From positions 1-36,589 of the forward strand of contig JAFDGR010000010.1 in assembly GCA_019309145.1 (NCBI GenBank): 36,589 bases of DNA, read 5' to 3'. Each line of letters starts with the position of its first letter. Positions within the stretch are counted from its first letter, which is position 1. Position numbers and translations under genes: made by a program. Under the pieces are notes generated by a model. It did no database searches and was not told the DNA's origin. It saw only the letters and a list, made by a program, of their open reading frames with translations. This document shows positions 34,360-36,589 of the stretch, piece by piece. The DNA comes from Deltaproteobacteria bacterium. Lineage in GTDB: Bacteria; Desulfobacterota; DSM-4660; Desulfatiglandales; Desulfatiglandaceae.

Positions 34360-36243
34360 TTATTGTTTCCTCAATTTATTCAGATAGTTCTTTACCCGTT
34401 CATTCTTGGGATTTACTGCGAGGGCCTTCTCCAGGTTTGCGATGCACACATCCTTGTTTCCCAGGCGTTTCTGGACCATGGCCAGGTTGAACAGGGCCTC
34501 ATCCAGATAGTCGGGTTTCAGATCCACTACCCGTTGATACATCCTCTCCGCATCCGCATAGTTCTTCTTCACGGCATAGAGATATCCCAGGTTGAAAAAC
34601 GCATCCGTCCGGCCGGGATCAAGCTCAGTGACGGTCTTGTATGCGCGAATGGCCTCCGCGTACTTTTTCTGTCGCATATAGAGAAGCCCGAGTTTGGAAT
34701 GGGTCTTCACGCTGCCGGGGTTCACTTCCACGGCTTTCAACAGCAGCCCTTCCGCCCTCTCAACCTCAGTCTTACTCAGGGAATTTGCTTCTTCCCGCAG
34801 GGCTTCTTCATAGGCCGCGGATGCATTTTGCTTCAGGTCGGGATTTTCAGCCAGGGCGGCCTCGAAGAGGTTGATCGCGTCCGCATACCGCTTTTCATCC
34901 AGTGCTTGCCTGGCCTCCTCAAGCTTCTCCATCCCCTTTGCCACGGGGGCAGCCTCCGGAGGCTTGGCCGCCTCCTGTTCCTTCGCCGATGCAGGCTCCT
35001 CCTGGGCCACTTCAACCTGCTTTTCCGCTTCTTTTCCCTGTTGTTCCGCTACAGTCGTCTTGGCGGACTCCGGCTCCGGCGGGACGGGCTTTTCCCCGGG
35101 CCAGAAAATGATCACCAGTCCGACAATAACCACAATCCCCCCGACGGCCGCCAGGAGCAGATTCTTCGGAAACCCTTTCTTTTTTTCATCCGGTGTTGAT
35201 ACGGCCCCGGCCTTTTTCTTTTCCTCCTTTTTCCCGGGAGAGACGGGTTTTGCCTCTGCGGCAGCCTCAAAGTCCATTCCCGCCAGGGCACTCATGGTCC
35301 TTTCTTCTTCCGCGATCTCTCCTTCGAAAAGGCCCTTCATGTATTCCGAAAGTCCCCTGGCTGTGGGCCTTTTTGTGAAGGAGTACATGGCTTCTTCCAC
35401 GTCGGAAAGCATTTGATTGCAAGAACTGTACCTCTTCTCCGGTTCCTTTGCCAGAGCCTGATTCAGGATCTCGTATAACTTGTCCGGGACATCCTTGATC
35501 ACCTGCTCCGGGGGAGGAAACTCCGCTAACCTGACCTTTGACAGGATCTGCATGGTGTCCCCCTGGAACATCTTCTCTCCCGTGAGCAGTTCATACAGGA
35601 TAATGCCCAGTGAAAAGATATCAGACCGGTAGTCAATGGCCTTTCCATCAGCCTGCTCGGGAGACATGTATGCCACTTTGCCCTTGATCATGCCCACCTG
35701 GGTCATGGTGCTCTGGGTGGCGGCCTTGGCAATGCCGAAATCGACGATCTTCACGTCGCCTTCATAGGTAACAAAAATATTTTGGGGGCTGATATCACGG
35801 TGAATGATATTGAGTGGTTTCCCCTGAAAATCTTTCAGGTTGTGCGCGTAGTGGAGGCCCGAAGCCACCCGGGAAACAATATACAGCGCATACTCCAGGC
35901 TCAGGGGGGACCCTTCCTTTTTTGCCTTTTCCGTGACATCGCGGAGATCCTTTCCGAAGAGATACTCCATGGCTATGAAATAGGACTTTTCCACACTGCC
36001 AAAGTCGTAGATCTGCACGATATTCTGATGATGCAGCAATGCCGCCAGCTTGGCCTCATCAATAAATGAGTTCACCAGTTCTGCTTCAATGGTGAGATGA
36101 GGCAGGATTTTCTTCACCGCGATGAGTTTTTCAAAGCCCTGAACTCCGGTGATCATGGCCCGGTATAACTCGGCCATTCCTCCGACGGCGATCTGGTCCA
36201 GGAGCAGATACTTACCAAAACGTTTGGGCGTGATTTGGGTCAT
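34360..36243 (-). CDS. Transmembrane Ser/Thr kinase with TPR repeats (PpkA/PknB-like)
   Basis: A 627-residue Hanks-type kinase. The catalytic domain covers about residues 12-275 and has the G-rich loop IAVGGMAELY, K44 (ATP-anchoring lysine), E63, HRD (148-150), N155 and DFG (168-170), so it should be active. A single membrane helix lies at about 357-379 (LLLAAVGGIVVIVGLVIIFW). Residues about 440-627 hold TPR repeats that would be periplasmic, after a low-complexity linker. The ATG at 36243 has AGGTGA eight bases upstream; a GTG at 36255 is less well placed. In P. aeruginosa a threonine kinase (PpkA) triggers T6SS through the FHA protein. Here it is 30 kb from the threonine-motif gene but in the same locus, so a link to T6SS is inferred. 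Confidence 0.88.
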   Translation of the reverse strand: MTQITPKRFGKYLLLDQIAVGGMAELYRAMITGVQGFEKLIAVKKILPHLTIEAELVNSFIDEAKLAALLHHQNIVQIYDFGSVEKSYFIAMEYLFGKDLRDVTEKAKKEGSPLSLEYALYIVSRVASGLHYAHNLKDFQGKPLNIIHRDISPQNIFVTYEGDVKIVDFGIAKAATQSTMTQVGMIKGKVAYMSPEQADGKAIDYRSDIFSLGIILYELLTGEKMFQGDTMQILSKVRLAEFPPPEQVIKDVPDKLYEILNQALAKEPEKRYSSCNQMLSDVEEAMYSFTKRPTARGLSEYMKGLFEGEIAEEERTMSALAGMDFEAAAEAKPVSPGKKEEKKKAGAVSTPDEKKKGFPKNLLLAAVGGIVVIVGLVIIFWPGEKPVPPEPESAKTTVAEQQGKEAEKQVEVAQEEPASAKEQEAAKPPEAAPVAKGMEKLEEARQALDEKRYADAINLFEAALAENPDLKQNASAAYEEALREEANSLSKTEVERAEGLLLKAVEVNPGSVKTHSKLGLLYMRQKKYAEAIRAYKTVTELDPGRTDAFFNLGYLYAVKKNYADAERMYQRVVDLKPDYLDEALFNLAMVQKRLGNKDVCIANLEKALAVNPKNERVKNYLNKLRKQ

Positions 36244-36295
36244 GAGTGCATTCACCTGAGAAAAGGTTGACGGTATGGTCCTGGCAAACCGCGTT

Positions 36296-36325
36296 ATTAT
36301 TGCAGAACGCTGATTCTCCAGTCAA
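36296..36325 (-). promoter_or_regulatory. Candidate promoter of the kinase-LysM operon
   Basis: On the - strand TTGACT (36325 to 36320) is followed by an 18-base spacer and AATAAT (36301 to 36296), matching 5/6 at each box. Transcription would begin near 36289, about 46 bases before the kinase start. Confidence 0.5.
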
Positions 36326-36367
36326 GGGGTATTTGGTTCTGCGGTGCAATCCCACCCGGCAGAACCA
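36302..36367. repeat. Inverted and direct GCAGAAC repeats in the divergent promoter region
   Basis: TGGTTCTGC (36334-36342) and GCAGAACCA (36359-36367) are a perfect 9-bp inverted repeat with a 16-base centre that can itself pair for 4 bp. A third GCAGAAC occurs at 36302-36308 inside the candidate promoter. The inverted repeat is just upstream of the - strand -35 box, a normal position for an activator or repressor site. Confidence 0.5.
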
Positions 36368-36482
36368 GGATTTCCCTTCTGAATATGCGATACATTGAAA
36401 TTTGAAATAGCATTTTTGAAAATCTTTTGTTATGGTTGCATGAAAAAAACGACCACCCGTTACGCATGATTTGGTAGCTCCT

Positions 36483-36589
36483 ATGAAGGATCATCATAAC
36501 ACATTCCCGCTGTTTCTGAAAATTTGGATCCTCTTTATCCTGCTGATCCTCATGATCCTTGCCCCTTCAGGGATCCTGATTGTAAAACG
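36483..36589 (+). CDS. Start of a membrane protein, cut by the window edge
   Basis: The first 35 codons from the ATG at 36483 encode MKDHHNTF followed by a strongly hydrophobic segment (about residues 12-30) and then polar residues, which is a transmembrane helix or signal anchor. The rest lies beyond the window, so the product cannot be named. It is divergent from the kinase gene across a 239-base gap containing repeats. The ribosome binding site is weak; an in-frame TTG at 36471 is an alternative start. Confidence 0.5.
   Translation, partial: MKDHHNTFPLFLKIWILFILLILMILAPSGILIVK

Noticed and set aside
34330-35199. + strand open frame of 289 codons opposite the kinase C-terminus
   Set aside because: It mirrors the TPR and linker region of the kinase, and its composition is that of a shadow frame.

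Overview
The window carries a complete type VI secretion system (T6SS) locus from a Gram-negative bacterium. A deltaproteobacterium / Desulfobacterota-like host is my best guess, from the moderately high GC, the gene style and the COG2509-type flavoprotein; this is inference, since no rRNA or other phylogenetic marker is present. No tRNA, rRNA, CRISPR array or insertion sequence was seen, and no gene-free stretch exceeds 300 bases (the largest are 31922-32180 and 36244-36482).

Left edge (30-2347): a PhnP-like metallo-beta-lactamase-fold hydrolase and a convergent COG2509-like FAD protein, probably housekeeping and unrelated to the T6SS.

T6SS core (2538-24028, all +): a TTGACT-17-TATTTT promoter precedes a zinc-ribbon protein with repeated EKT[MI]I motifs, then a stand-alone copy of the C-terminal domain of T6SS FHA proteins with no FHA domain. 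These are followed by tssJ, tssK, tssL, tssM, tagF, tssA, tssB, tssC, hcp (tssD), tssE, tssF, tssG, clpV (tssH) and vgrG (tssI). All 13 core components are present. Genes are tightly packed (ATGA overlaps, 25- and 37-base overlaps). The largest breaks are before tssK, before tssB and after hcp; hcp is followed by a strong 12-bp hairpin.

Spike/accessory module (24106-31331, +): a pentapeptide-repeat protein, a DUF2169 adaptor fused to pentapeptide repeats, a third pentapeptide-repeat protein, a DUF3540 protein, a DUF4150 PAAR-like tip, and a methyltransferase with a methyltransferase-regulatory (PKMT-type) region. The first pentapeptide protein is a gap-free paralogue of the C-terminal half of the DUF2169 fusion. 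I infer that this module builds and loads the VgrG/PAAR spike. No known toxin or immunity domain is recognisable.

Right part (31361-36589): a membrane-anchored SHOCT protein (-), two unrecognised + strand genes (32181 and 33018), and a - strand pair made of a transmembrane Ser/Thr kinase with extracytoplasmic TPRs and a LysM lipoprotein. The start of a divergent membrane protein is cut by the window edge. The kinase, the FHA-less TagH-type domain, the threonine-motif protein and TagF suggest a threonine-phosphorylation switch for the T6SS with an unusual division of parts. That is the most interesting hypothesis in the window.
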